Source of the DNA: Eucommia ulmoides
Taxonomy: Eukaryota; Streptophyta; Magnoliopsida; Garryales; Eucommiaceae
Assembly (NCBI GenBank): GCA_016647705.1
Contig: CM028339.1
Span: forward strand, 24,963,803 to 25,027,802
Reading direction: 5' to 3'
DNA: 64,000 bases
Shown: in pieces, positions 32,771-44,472 of the stretch
Position numbering within the stretch: the first letter of the stretch is position 1
How the letters are laid out: the number at the start of each line of letters is the position of its first letter
Program-made: the position numbers and the translations under genes
The notes under the pieces: model-generated
What the model was told of the DNA's origin: nothing
The model's database searches: none
The model's input: the letters and a program-made list of their open reading frames with translations, nothing else

Positions 32771-34443
32771 TGGCAGTGAATTTATTTGTCGCTACAATAC
32801 CGCAAGTGTACGGGTCAAGATTTTATAGTATAGGAAGAGTAGGGTTGTCGTACCCACAGAAATTGATTTAAATGGTCGTTAAGTACCGCGATTATCGTAA
32901 CCTAACTTTATTTAGGCATCCAATTTTTGGATTTTTAAATTAATAAATCTAAAAAAACTAAAATAAATATCAATACAAAAATAAAATAAAATATGGATTA
33001 TCTATACACAAATGCTCTAAGGGCTTGATTTCATCTCGTTATTCCCATGTTGTCCCATTAAATAAATTATTTATCAATTCCATTTATTCAATAATCAAGG
33101 TCCTCGTGTTGTTTCACTCTTACTACCTCTTCCGAGCATCAAGTGAAAGAATATGTAATAACTTCATTACCAATATCTCTATCTCGTATTTAGGTGAAAA
33201 CATTCGTCATACCCAACCTTATAGATTATGCAAGCTTTAAATATCTTCCGATCTATTAAAACTTACATTGTGTTTAACCTAAGTCCAAACCCGAAATTAC
33301 CTCTCCCGAGTGTTAAATCCCAAGTTCTCAAATCAATCAAAATATCATGTGGAAGCATAAATTGGAAGTATTATAAAGGCAAACACAATTGAATAGAAAA
33401 CCTAGTTGGTAAATCTAGAACTTGATCAACTCTCGATTTCAAAAAATTCTAAATTCCCCACTGGATTACTTAGGTGTTGATTTTCTCCCAGATTCAAAAC
33501 AACCTAAGTTATGCACTCTCAATTCCAGTTATGAATTCAACCTCTCCGGAGTATAAAATTTAAAACCTAAATTCGTTTAACTCATTGGTCACATGAATCA
33601 AACACATTAGGCCTAGAAATGCATAAAATGAAATTAAATCTAACAATTAACAAAATAATATAAACATGGTTCAAACGAGATTACATAAAGCCCTAGATCT
33701 AGATATCAACTGAACATAGAACAATCCAAAACTAATCTCTTCAATAAATTCATAATTGTAAACATGTTCAACACAATATTACAAATACAAAAATAAATCA
33801 AGATTTGAGATAAGAAAAAGGAAGAGAAAATTTTATTGTGGAATGTGGGCTTCAAAATCTTCAACTCCAAGTGCCACCGATGGTGTTTTTCTCTTCAATT
33901 TCGCATCAAACAGCCACCAAACCATGTTTTCTCGCCCAAAATCGCCTCCTATCTAGTATTTGCTCTCCAAAATCGCCTCATTCTATCCCAATTTCGTCTC
34001 CCCTTGTGTTTCGGGTATAAAGGGGTATTTAAAGGGGTCAAAAATTAGGGTTTTTAGGTAAAACAATGACACAGCCCGATGGGAGTGCGCTGCAACGCTC
34101 ATTTTTGCGCACTGCAGCGTGTGTTGGGTAACGTCGACACTTAAATCATATTTTGGCCGTAACATTCTCGTCTAAACTCCAATTAAGATGATTCAAAAAG
34201 GTATGGAAATATAAGACAGATCTATAACTTTCATGTTTTTAGGTTTTTCAAAAATCGCATTGCATAATAGTCAAAAGTGGCCTTGAAGTTACAACACCTC
34301 TACGCATTTTGCACCGTTTCTCCCATTTATTTGTAATTCTACAATACACAACAAAAACACATCAAACTAATAAAAATGATTGAAAACACACAAATATTTG
34401 AGCCTAAAAGTACTTAATTTGTTGGTAAATAAACCACTTATCA
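32771..34443 (-). repeat. 3' LTR of the Athila-like element
   Basis: 1673 bp, clearly alignable along its length with 37598-39301. It carries 'tggcgtataaaggggtattt'-like downstream words and a GC-rich block at 34060-34135 of 'gcgctgcaacgctc'-type words. Confidence 0.85.
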
Positions 34444-35879
34444 AATACGTCAAAACTCAAACGTTTGTTTGTCCTCAAGCAAAAGGGAAAGAAAATAAAA
34501 GAAAACAAATCAAGTACAAAAATGTTAACGATAAAAATGTGAGTTTCGTATTGAATCAACAACTGTGCAATACTCTCTGCAACCACATAATGTTCCAAGC
34601 TCAAAATAAATGCACACATTGATATTATCTAGAATTTCAACTTTACGTATCAATTTCAATCCACTCAAGACTTTAAATGTGTCAGTGCGTGCACAATTAC
34701 TCTCACTCAACCAAACGAGCCACAGATATATTTATGTGCTAAGGAGATGTTGAACAATCTCTGGATAAAGAATGTAAGAACGACCATAAGTCCATTTTTT
34801 GTGTCACTCTCCACTAATTGTGTAGGTATATATGTCATTGGAGATGAAAAGGACTTTACGAGTTGTAATATATGGGTAGGGTAAAAGGTAAATGAAAATA
34901 TTGTGTTTAGGCTCAAATCACTCTAGGATATATCACAATTCATGGATCTTGCACGATTTTCGAGAAAAAGTTTCACCGACTCCCTCTTTCATCAAATATC
35001 TTCTTTCAATCAATCCCACAATGTATTATTCACAAAGCAATCCAAAACAACAAATTTTTTTTTTTCAAAATAGGTGAGCACCACACCCCTAAACACAAAA
35101 TCAACATTGTTCCCAATGTTGCAGGGAACAAGGCGACAGGTGAGAATACTCACCATAATACAAAAACTTTTTTTATTTTTTTACGACACAAACACAAAAT
35201 AGAACACACATCTCAATCCACAAATGACTTTTCAAACATAGCCCATGCTAGTCATTACGCCCAATGATCCATGCAAACATACAAATAGTGATGGGTTTAG
35301 GAAGTGGAAAAACATGTAGTGGGTCAGATGTACAAAAGTGGGAAATGAAAGAATTAGGCAATGAGGCTCAACAGGAGTAATGAGGGGTAAACAATTTTTC
35401 AGGGTTAGCTTTAAAGGCCCAAACGATCCAACAAAAATGCCTAGGTCATTTCTCCAACAACACATAACCTAGTATTTCACCTCGAGTTTCACTCAAATGG
35501 GTTCTAGCATTCATGATATGTCAAAACCTACCTATGGCACATAAATGTTTTCCGAGTACCCAAAAGACCAAGTGATCATGATTCATGGTTCTCAAGTATA
35601 ACAAGTCAAGAGCGAATTTCAATCAATACGGGTCAAGCACACATAAATCTCAATGACATACATTTCAAAAGACCTAAGAGAACATCACGTGTCTAAACTC
35701 ATCATTGATTTTAAGTCATTTCATCATAACAAAACTCACAATTTATTTAAACAAACCTAAAAGAAAAACAAACTGAAAACATGGCCAAAAGAATACAAAA
35801 TATAGGCACACAATTATTTCTTAACCCAACACGCATACGCCAACATGTGTCTCACCCCCAAACTCAAAGTCAAACATAT
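34444..35879 (-). other. 3' internal region of the Athila-like element
   Basis: No coding frame recognised. It starts (minus-strand 3' end) with the 'cttgaggacaaacaaacg' word and contains A-rich, simple sequence. Confidence 0.5.
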
Positions 35880-36564
35880 ATTCAAATTACACACAAGGGA
35901 GTAAGACACATACCTAGGAGGCGAGACAATCTCACCTCCGAGTGTGGTTGGCGATGATGCTCCAAGCAAGGTGACCGGTGTGGGCCTTTCTCTCATAGCG
36001 TGCATCCTTAAGCCCCATTATTTGAAAACTTGGGTTGCCTCCCAAGAATCACTTGGTTTAACATCGTCAGCTTGACAAAGGAGAAGTGATTGTCAAAGAG
36101 TGGTTTCCGCCCATAGTATGTGTCATATAACACAACATATGGATCTTGATTCAGGACGCTCTCAAGCTTGGCGAGATATGGTAATAATCAACACGTATGC
36201 TCAACGTGATTCTGCTCTGGCTTATGTGTTTGTTTGGCGTGAAAGAACAGAGTTGGAAGTGATGGGGGACAAGTGAGCCACATTGGATCCTCATATATGT
36301 AATCGTCTTCGATCGGTGGTGGCATCATAATTTGGATCTCAAAAGGTGAAAAATCATTATTGTCATCTTGTGATTCTTCATTGTCGATCAACTCTTGGGT
36401 CTCCTCCTCATTGGAATCATCATTATCGAACAAACCCAAGTTCCTCCCACTTGTATTCGGTTCCTCATGGTGGCTTTCAATGGATGTGGCTTGTGTGTCT
36501 CTCAGTGCCACCGTTCTTGACTCGGCCTCAATATAGCTTACAAGTTAACCGATTTGTGTCTCGA
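35880..36564 (-). pseudogene. gag C-terminal part, Athila-like
   Basis: From 36564 downward the minus strand reads LETQIG, stop, LVSYIEAESRTVALRDTQAT, then an acidic stretch NDDSNEEETQELIDNEESQD. Next is DPYVVLYDTYYGRKPLFDNH. Further down come SDSWEATQVFK-like and AWS/GGEIVSPP words, the end-of-gag pattern of Athila-type elements. It continues the gag frame seen above 36964 across the plastid insertion. Confidence 0.65.
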
Positions 36565-36565
36565 G

Positions 36566-36768
36566 GAACCCATATAATTTTCATTACAAAATCAATAAAC
36601 CGGAAAATGGTGGATTATTTTGTGAAAGAATTTTTGGTCCTATAAAAAGTGGAATTTGTGCTTATGGAAATTCTCAAGTAATCCGAGATGAAAAAGAAGA
36701 CCCAAAATTTTGTGAACAATGTGAAGTCGAGCTTGTTGATTCCCAGATACGAAGGTATCAAATGGGCT
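36566..36768 (+). pseudogene. rpoC1 (fragment): plastid rpoC1 fragment in nuclear DNA
   Basis: In one uninterrupted plus-strand frame 36581-36768 reads [52 protein letters not shown] and [12 protein letters not shown]. This is the N-terminal zinc-binding region of the plastid RNA polymerase beta' subunit, including the Cys pair CEQC and the upstream CAYG (normally CACG; the second Cys is Tyr here). About 65 codons are present with no stop. It is joined without spacer to a ycf2 fragment. It has no promoter or complete gene context and lies inside a retrotransposon, so it is a nuclear plastid-derived insertion. Confidence 0.9.
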
Positions 36769-36963
36769 ATTTCTAGAGATTCCTCAATATCCCGGCTATT
36801 CGCGGAACGTGAGAAGCAGGTGATTAATCATTTGTTTCCGGAAGAAACCAAAGAATTTCTTGGGAATCTTACAAGATCCGTTCGTTCTTTTTTCTCTGAT
36901 AGATGGTCAAAACATCATCTGGGTTCGAATCCTACTGAGAGGTCCACTAGAGATCATAAATTA
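36769..36963 (+). pseudogene. ycf2 (fragment): plastid ycf2 fragment in nuclear DNA
   Basis: The plus strand reads [60 protein letters not shown] and RDHKL. This is a conserved segment of the plastid ycf2 product (normally RDSSIWRLFTEREKQ ... [18 protein letters not shown]). About 65 codons lie open. In plastid genomes rpoC1 and ycf2 are far apart (large single-copy region and inverted repeat), so the junction near 36766-36769 was made by end joining before or during insertion; the overlap is only the bases 'at'. Confidence 0.9.
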
Positions 36964-37490
36964 TGGTTGCTTCGATTTCAGTGCAGGTCATCTCAATTTT
37001 ATCAAGACAGTCCCCATGCTTATTGAGATGGTCATCAGTTTCCCTTAAGAACACTTGAGTTTTCCCATGAATGCAGCGAACATTTCTTCCAGGGTGGGAG
37101 AAAACTCCACAGGATGGTGCGGGGTATCATTCCATAGCGCCGAAATTTTGGAACTATCCCCCAAGCTTTAGTATCTTGTTGAATAATTCCAACTCTGATA
37201 ATCAAACTCCTTCATGTCTTCCAACAACCAATAGGTTTCATCTACGGTTAATTGGTAGAAAGAGGTGGTACCACTTTCTCTTTCCACCCAAGTTCTTGTT
37301 ACGGCTTGTAACTTGTCGAGGAAGTTGAGTAGTTAACACTCCTTCGGGAAACCATGACCGGGGAACCGAACGAGTAACTCATTGTATCTATCCCAAGCAC
37401 AATAAAATAGCTCAGAATCTCGTTGAGAAAATCTTAAGAGGACTTATTGATGAGCCATCTCCAAGTACCTTACAAAATAAACAAACTCAA
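36964..37490 (-). pseudogene. gag N-terminal part, Athila-like
   Basis: From about 37430 downward the minus strand reads FSQRDSELFYCAWDRYNELL, VRFPGHGFPKEC, then LDKLQAVTRTWVERES, YQLTVDETYWLLEDM and EFDYQSWNYST. Next come FSPTLEEMFAAFM and [20 protein letters not shown] followed by [14 protein letters not shown]. This is the order of an Athila/Tat gag. At 36964 it is interrupted by plastid DNA, and resumes beyond it with LETQIG. Confidence 0.72.
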
Positions 37491-37574
37491 AAACAAAAAT
37501 TAAAAAAAAAAAAAATGTCTAAATTAAAATCAAGTTACTTATTCACAATATTAACAACAATCTAAAATGTCAAT

Positions 37575-37597
37575 CCCTAGTAACGGTGCCAAAAACT
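37575..37597 (-). promoter_or_regulatory. primer binding site of the Athila-like element
   Basis: On the minus strand the sequence after the 5' LTR reads GTTTTTGGCACCGTTACTAG, matching the TGGCGCCGTTGCCGGGG-type site of Athila/Tat elements apart from a few changes. Confidence 0.7.
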
Positions 37598-39301
37598 TGG
37601 CAACGAATTTATTTGTCGCTACAATACCACAAATGTATGAGTCACGTTTTAATAGTATAGGAAGAGTAGAGTTGTCGTATCCACAAAGATTGGTTTAAAT
37701 GGTCATTAAGTGTCGTGATTATTGTAACCTAACTTTATTTAGGCGTCCAATTTTTGGATTTCTAAATTAATAAATCTAAAAGAACTAAAATAAATATAAA
37801 TACAAAAATAAAATAAAATATGGATTATCTATTCACAGATGTTCTAGGGGCTTGATTTCATCTCGTTACTCCCATGTTATCCTATTAAGTAAATTATTTG
37901 TCAATTCTATTCATTCAATAATCAAGGTCCTCGTGAAGTTGCACTCTCACTACCTCTCCCGATCATCAAGTGAGAGAATATATAATCACTTCAATACCGA
38001 TATCCCTATCCCGTATTTAGGTGAAAACATTCGTCATACCCGACCTTATAGATTATACAAACTTTAAATATCTCCCGATTTATTAAAACTTATATTGTAT
38101 TTAACCAAAGTTCGAACCCAAAATTACCTCTCTCGAGTGTCAAATCCCAAGTTCTCAAATCAACTAAAATATCATATGGAAGTATAAATTGGAAGCATTA
38201 TAAAGGCAAACACAACTTAATGGAAAACCTAGTCAGTAAATCTAGAACTTGATCACCTCTCGATTTCAAAAAATCCTAAATTCCCAACCAGATTACTTAG
38301 GTGTTGATTTCCTCCCAGATTCACAACAGCTTAAGTTATGCACTCTCAATTCCGGTTACGAATTCAACATCTCCCAAATATAAAATTTGTAACCTAAAAT
38401 CGTCTAACTCATTGATCACATGAATTAAATACATTAGTCCTAAGAGATGCATAAAATGGAATTAAATCTTACAATTAACAAAATAATCTAAACATGATTC
38501 AAACGAGATTACATCAAGCCCTAGATCTAAATATTATCTCAACATAGAACAATCCAAAACTAATCTTTTCAAAAAATTCATAATTGTAGACATGTTCAAT
38601 ATAATATTACAAATATAAAAATAAATTAAGATTAGGGAGAACAAAAAAGAAGATAAAATCTTATTGTGGGATATAGGCTTCAAATCTTCAACTCCAAGTG
38701 CCACCAATGGTATTTTTCTCTTCAATATTGCATCAAACCACCACCAACCGGTGTTTTCTCGCCCAAAATTGCCTCCAATCTAGTATTTGCTCTCCAAAAT
38801 CAACTCATTATCTCCTAATTTCGTCTCCATTGTGTTTGAGGTATAAATGGGTATTTAAAGGGGTCAAAAATTAGGGTTTTGGGGTAAAAAGATGACACAA
38901 CCCGATGGGAACGTGCTGCAGCACTCGTTATTGAGCACTGCAGTGCGCTATGGTTTAGCACGATGACAAGAGCATGCTGCAGTGCGCGTTGGGCAGCGCT
39001 GACACGTGAATCGTATTGTATCTGTAACTTTCGCATCCAAACTCCGATTGACATAATTTAAAAAGGTGTGGAAAGATAAGACATAGATCTACAATTTCTA
39101 TGTTTTGATAGTTTTGAAAATAGGATTGAATAATGGTTAAAAGGGGCCTTGAAGTTACAGCACCTATACACATTTTGTATCATTTCTCCCATTTATTTGT
39201 AATTCTACAAAACACAACAAAACACATCAAACTAACAAAAATATTTGAAAATACACAAATATTTAAGCCTAAAAATACTTTGGTAAATAAATCACTCATC
39301 A
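37598..39301 (-). repeat. 5' LTR of the Athila-like element
   Basis: 1704 bp, partner of 32771-34443. It includes the GC-rich block at 38900-39005 with repeated 'gctgcagcactc'-type words. Confidence 0.85.
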
Positions 39302-39306
39302 ACGTT

Positions 39307-39404
39307 TGAAATTGATTCCTTCTTAAAAAAAAAATCAATCTCAAAATCATATATATATATGTGGTTGCATGCGATTTCACGTGTATGGATATGTGTATTG
39401 TGAC

Positions 39405-39462
<58 letters not shown>
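39307..39462 (+). repeat. left LTR of the outer element, second piece, with (TAA)n
   Basis: It aligns with 44330-44472 of the right LTR ('gtgtattgtgacttaa' then TAA repeats). The TAA microsatellite runs from about 39405 to 39462. Confidence 0.8.
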
Positions 39463-40100
39463 GGGAAAAATACAATTTCTAAGTAGTCCCTCTAAGTTTA
39501 AACGTTTCATTTCAAACCCTCTACGTATCATAACGTTTCAAATTGGTCCTTCCGTTAGAAAATCAGTTAAAACTAACGGAATTTAGGGGCAAAATGGTTT
39601 TTTCACGTTTTTTAAATTTTTTAATCATTTTTAATTTTATTTTTTTTATCTCTCTCTCTCTCTTCCTCCCCTTCCTCTCTCTCTCTCTTCCTCCATTTCT
39701 CTCTCTCTCTCTCTTCCGCCACCTCCCTCTCCCTCTTCCTCTTTCCCTCTCCCTTTTCCTCCCCTTCCCCTTTCTCCCTCCCACCCTATCCCCTGCAACA
39801 GGGGGTGGGGTGGGAGGAAAAAAAGGGAAAGTGAGAAAGAAGGAGAGAGAAGTGGCGGGAGAGAGAGAGAGAGAGGAAGGGGAGGAAGAGATAAAAAAAA
39901 AATTAAAAATGATTAAAAAAATTTAAAAACTTGAAAAGACCATTTTGCCCCTGAGATTCTGTTAGTTTTAACGAAATCTCTAACGGATGGACCATTTTGA
40001 AACGTTATGATACGTAGAGGGTTTAAAATAAAACGTTTAAACTTAAAGGGACCACTTAGAAATGTATCAATAGTTAGAGGGTTTAAATTATACTTTTTCC
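39463..40100. mobile_element. foldback element inserted in the TAA microsatellite
   Basis: 638 bp, inverted-repeat over nearly its whole length. The left arm 'gggaaaaatacaatttctaag', 'ttaaacgttt', 'ccctctacgtatcataacg' and 'ggggcaaaatgg' is mirrored in the right arm. The inner parts (CT-rich left, AG-rich right) are also complementary. A short loop lies near 39790-39810. It is flanked by TAATAA repeats on both sides, so the TSD (3 to 9 bp) is hidden in the microsatellite. No transposase. Confidence 0.85.
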
Positions 40101-40140
40101 TAATAATAATAATAATAATGATAAGCAATCAAACCAATTC

Positions 40141-40212
<72 letters not shown>

Positions 40213-40779
40213 GAGGTAGATGAAAAATTACAAGGTGATATATTTTTTTTTAAATGAGAATAGAATATCTCGGTTCAGAATATTTCGATTCGGATTTCAA
40301 CTCAAATTTCAAGTAGAATTTCTAACTCTTTTAATATATGTATTTAGTATCCCCTTGAATTGTGTGGTTTATGTTATTACAGTTACAATTGTTGTTTTTT
40401 ATGAAATATTTATGAGTACGTATTATGTGAAAATTATGTGAGATACGCATTTATATGTTTATTTGAGATTTGATTTAATACACATATTAGTAGGATTGAA
40501 ATTCTACTGAGCGTTGGCTCACAACCCCACGGTCTTGATTGTAGGGCCGGTGAGAATAAAACTTCACTAGGAATTTTATTTGAATTTCTATTTAATTTGT
40601 AATAGTTGTATGTATTATTTATCGTTAAAAAATTAACTCGATAAATCGATAATTAAAATTATCACCGTCACATGGTAAAAATTCTCCGACTTATGTAATG
40701 AATATTGGTCATTCGATTTTAGTGTTAATTCTCCAAGAGGAGAAACCACGTGGCGGCCCTAGGAAACCGGGTTGTTACA
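40101..40779 (+). repeat. left LTR of the outer element, third piece
   Basis: It aligns with 44473-45070: 'aatcaaaccaattcattatata', 'tgaaaaattacaaggtgata', 'gcgttggctcacaa.ccca' and 'aattctccaagaggagaaacc'. It contains (TA)n at 40144-40210. Confidence 0.85.
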
Positions 40780-41012
40780 GAGTAGTATCAAAGCGGGTTT
40801 GCAACCGCCCTAAACTTGGGTTATGGTACCCATTACTTATAATAAGTAAAGTAATATTTAAAAATAATAATTTTTGTATAATATATGAATTCAAGAAAAA
40901 ATAATAAAATAAATATTATACTGTGCAGGTGTGCATTCGAAAATTAAATACACTATGCAAGTGTACATTTTGAAAATTACGGTGATGAAACAAAAGAAAA
41001 TGGAGTTTAGAC

Positions 41013-41090
41013 ACTTTGTACCCTAGAGGTTTGACCAAAAATTTCACTTTGGTCCCTATAGTTTTAATTGAACACGTTGTTTACTTTGTG
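41013..41090 (+). repeat. direct repeat, copy 1 (copy 2 at 42165-42245)
   Basis: Both copies share 'actttgtaccctagaggtt'-type, 'tttgaccaaaa' and 'gggtccctacagttgcaattg'-type words in the same orientation, at about 75-80 percent by eye. They bracket the hAT-like MITE. Confidence 0.6.
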
Positions 41091-41267
41091 AATAGATAGT
41101 ATGTATGTTAGTGTTGTTGTTCATTTTTGTGCTATTTTGTTTTATCTATGGGTTTTGGGGCAAAAATATTGAAAAAGATTTAAGGGAGCCTGTCATTCTT
41201 TATTGGAGACTTGTTAATTTTGCTCTTTAGAATTATTGTAGAAACGTAATACCTATATAGCATATTT

Positions 41268-42139
41268 GACAAGGGGTGTTCACAGTGTAGTTCGGTGTAG
41301 TTTTCGTGTATTTTGGTCCCTAAACCGAGGTCCTCGATTTCTCTATGTTGAAAACCGCTCCCTGAAGGTTCAGTTTCTGTACAGAGGAAAAATCGACCAT
41401 GTCGTTTTCATTGGTTTTTGGTGCGGTTTCGTTTTGGGACTAAAGATCATCAAAACACAAACAAAAATGAAATCAAAACCCTAGACAAATGAAAACGAAC
41501 AAATCCACATACGAAACACTAAAACAAACAGATTTGTTAACCAACAAAAACGAAAACAAATGATTTTGGGACTGAAGATTATGTGAATGATTTGAAGGGT
41601 AGACCTGTGACGGCAAACGACAACGATAGAACATTACCAACTATCTGTAATGGTGGAGTAGTGGCATTCTCACAGCGATTAGGGTTTCCATGGTGCGATT
41701 AGAGCTGTGATGGTTCGATTAAGGTTGCAATGGTGCAGAAAATATTGCGATTTAGGTTGCAATCTATTCTCGTGGCTAGGAGGAAGACAACAACGACTAA
41801 TGGAGTGAAGAGCTGCGATAACTGAAGTAAGGAGATCAGAGAGAAGCGGAAAGAAAGATGCGATCGGGAAAAGAGACGGCTATTGGCCAAGGTTTCTCTG
41901 CTTGTAGCTTATATATATACACAAACCCCTAAAATGATGTTGTTTTAGGGGTTTGCAATTCGGCGCAGTTTAAACTGTGGTTCATGTATACTGAAATCTC
42001 CAACCAAACCGAGGGTATGATTTTCCCCCAAAAACAAACCGATCCTAGCGATTTTTTTGTCAGGGGCGGTTGTTTTTTGTTTTTTTTAGTTGGTTTGCTT
42101 TGCTTTTCAATTCGCCATTTTTTTTTTTAACACCCCTAA
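41268..42139. mobile_element. hAT-like non-autonomous element
   Basis: The left end ACAAGGGGTGTTCAC and the reverse complement of the right end TAGGGGTGTTAAAA share AGGGGTGTT, the terminal word of many plant hAT MITEs. Flanks CATATTTG (41260-41267) and AATATTTG (42140-42147) match at seven of eight bases, the expected TSD length. The interior has no transposase; the minus-strand frame 41890-41699 is not recognised. Confidence 0.65.
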
Positions 42140-42319
42140 TATTTGTTTTTTTTTTTTTTGATTTTCACATTTTGTAACCTCAAAGTTTGACCAAAATCTC
42201 ACCTGGGTCCCTACAGTTGCAATTGGGACGTATAACACCTTAGCTTACTTTGTAAGCGTTGTATTAGTAGATGAACCATAGGATATGTCGTTGAATTCAA
42301 AGGATCGGTTTAAAGGTGT

Positions 42320-43690
42320 TTACTGTTTTCTATGTAAATTATCAAATTATACTATCGTATTAAATTTTTAAAAGATAAATTGATGAAAATTGATAGTTTT
42401 ATGATATTAAATAGATCGAGTAAAAATGTGAAAAATAATTTTTATTATACTATTATGCCATAGTCGTCTCATCAGGAAAGTATGTTCTGCGAGATATGGT
42501 TGGTCCTTATAAGAGGGCATGTCCTGTAGAACGTTGTTGTTGTGACTTGATAGGAGGACAAATCTTACAGGTGGTTGAATAAGTTGGAGGGAAAGTTCTG
42601 CAAATAGTTGAATATGTTGTTGATATGGTAGTTTATACCATGTGTTGCTCTTACCATTGGAGATATTAAATAGCCCTAACACTAGTAACAACCATAAATT
42701 GTACAATTGTACAGGTTACAGAACCGCCATAACTCCCGATTGTGAGGTGAAACGATTCTATGACTAGTAGGAAATATGTGTGCGATGTTTTATTATATAT
42801 CAAAATAATCTGATTGGTTAATTTAAATCCATCGTTTTATTGTGATGGTAGCTATAGAATTTTATTTTGGCACAGTGTGCGGTTATATTTATATTATATT
42901 TTGAAAAGTTTTGTTTGATAAAGATACTTTACCCATAAATTATTTTTATATTATGAAGATCGTACACCGATAAAGTGATGATATTGTCTTCCATGTAAAT
43001 TGTCAAATTATATTTTCGTATGGAAATGTGAAAACAAAATGTTTATTAAAAATGGATTGTTTTATAATGTGATACGGATCAAGTAAATTTTTAAATGCGA
43101 AAAATAATTTTATTATTGACTATGCCATAATCTTCTCATCAAGAGGGCATATCCTGCGAGTTGTAGTTGGTTCTTACATGAGAATATGTCTTGTAGAATG
43201 TTATGTTGTGACCTGACAGGATGATAAGTCCTGCAGGGTGGTTGATATCTGTTGTTGTTGTTATTGTCGTCGATTATTACTATGGTGGAGTCAAGTATGG
43301 TATTGATTGTCAATATGTTGGAGTTGAATATGGAATTGACAATATAATGTGGAAGAGTTGAGTATGGTGATGATACGATGGTTTATATCACGCGTTGGCT
43401 TCTACCATTAGAGATATTAAATTACCCTCACACTAATTGTAACCTTAGATTGCACAGATGGACAGGTTACGGTACTGTTATAACTCTCGATTAGGAGGTA
43501 AACAATCATATGGTTAACAATAAAATATGTGACACTTTATTATATAAAAGTTGATGTGTTAATTTAAATCCAATTGTTTATTTTGATATGGCTAAGCATG
43601 TGGCTATATTTTTGTTCGAACGTAGATTTTGATAAACTTATTTGATCCATAAATTATTTTTACTATAAAGATAGTACACCGGTAAAATAA
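42320..43690 (+). repeat. tandem duplication, unit about 680 bp
   Basis: Copies begin near 42325 and 42990 ('ccatgtaaattgtcaaatta'). They share 'actatgccatagtcgtctcatca', 'gtcctgtagaa', 'ggtttataccatgtgttggc', 'ttagagatattaaatagccct' and 'cacataaattatttttat'-type words, with many substitutions. Confidence 0.8.
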
Positions 43691-43938
43691 TTTAGATAGA
43701 TATTGGTCAACTACAAGTGATAGGCAGGATTGGAGTGTAGGATAATTATTAAAATTTTCTTTGGAAACTTTATATAGACATTATTGATATTTTTATTAGA
43801 ATAGTACAGCGGGGCCATGGTGGTGACTTTCAATTATTATTTAATCGAGAGTGACTAACATAACAGTACGGTGCGATTCTAAATTATTACTATTTTAAAC
43901 AAAATTTCGAGGATAAAATTTATTTAAGTTAGGTAGAT

Positions 43939-44374
43939 TATCATACCTCAAAAATTTGTATTTTTAAAAATATTATTTTATTTAAATTTAATATTTTTTT
44001 GTTTATTTTGTAAATTTATGGTAAAAATAATATTTGATAATTTTTGGAGTTAAATGCTAATTTTAAATTGTCGGTTAAAAGTTTAGGACTGTTGTGTTAT
44101 TTGAAATATACTTTTAAGAATTTTGAGATATAATTAATATTTTCTTTATTTCAAAAGTGATAATTAGTGTAAATAAATAAATTAATAAGGTGGCCAAAAT
44201 TGTTTCCTTCATAAGGATTACAGGTGTATACATGGATATATATTAGGAAAATTAATGAGCAAACATATTAAGGGTAGATCAACATTAAGAAATGAGAACC
44301 TAATGATATATGTGTATGTATATATAAGAAAACAATTACATGATTATATTTGGATACGTGTATTATGACTTAAA

Positions 44375-44472
<98 letters not shown>

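Larger units (their letters stand above)
32771..39301 (-). mobile_element. Athila/Tat-like Ty3/gypsy element, non-autonomous
   Basis: 6531 bp on the minus strand with perfect TSD ACGTT at 32766-32770 and 39302-39306. The LTRs are 37598-39301 (5') and 32771-34443 (3'), starting TGAT.AGTG.TTTATTTACC and ending GCCA. Just inside the 5' LTR is a site reading TTTTTGGCACCGTTACTAGG on the minus strand, as in Athila/Tat elements. Before the 3' LTR is the typical 'gcttgaggacaaacaaacg' word. Only gag remnants are present in the 3.15-kb interior; no protease, reverse transcriptase or integrase is seen. The gag is split by a plastid DNA insertion. Confidence 0.88.
40780..43938 (+). other. internal region of the outer LTR element, no ORF
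   Basis: It begins with the primer-site-like TAGTATCAAAGC and ends with 'aaaatttcgaggataaaattt ... aagttaggtagat' before the right LTR. It contains a hAT-like MITE (41268-42139) between two 75-bp direct repeats, and a tandem duplication (42320-43690). No gag or pol motif could be read. Confidence 0.6.

Noticed and set aside
36688-37026. 112-codon frame read as one protein
   Set aside because: It runs out of frame through rpoC1 DNA, into ycf2 and then antisense gag; the parts are separately explained.
39543-39926. 127-codon frame and its antisense
   Set aside because: CT-rich and AG-rich arms of a foldback element give Ser/Leu/Pro and Glu/Arg runs; not coding.
40007-40219. Frame ending in repeated Tyr-Ile
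   Set aside because: Translation of the (TA)n microsatellite.
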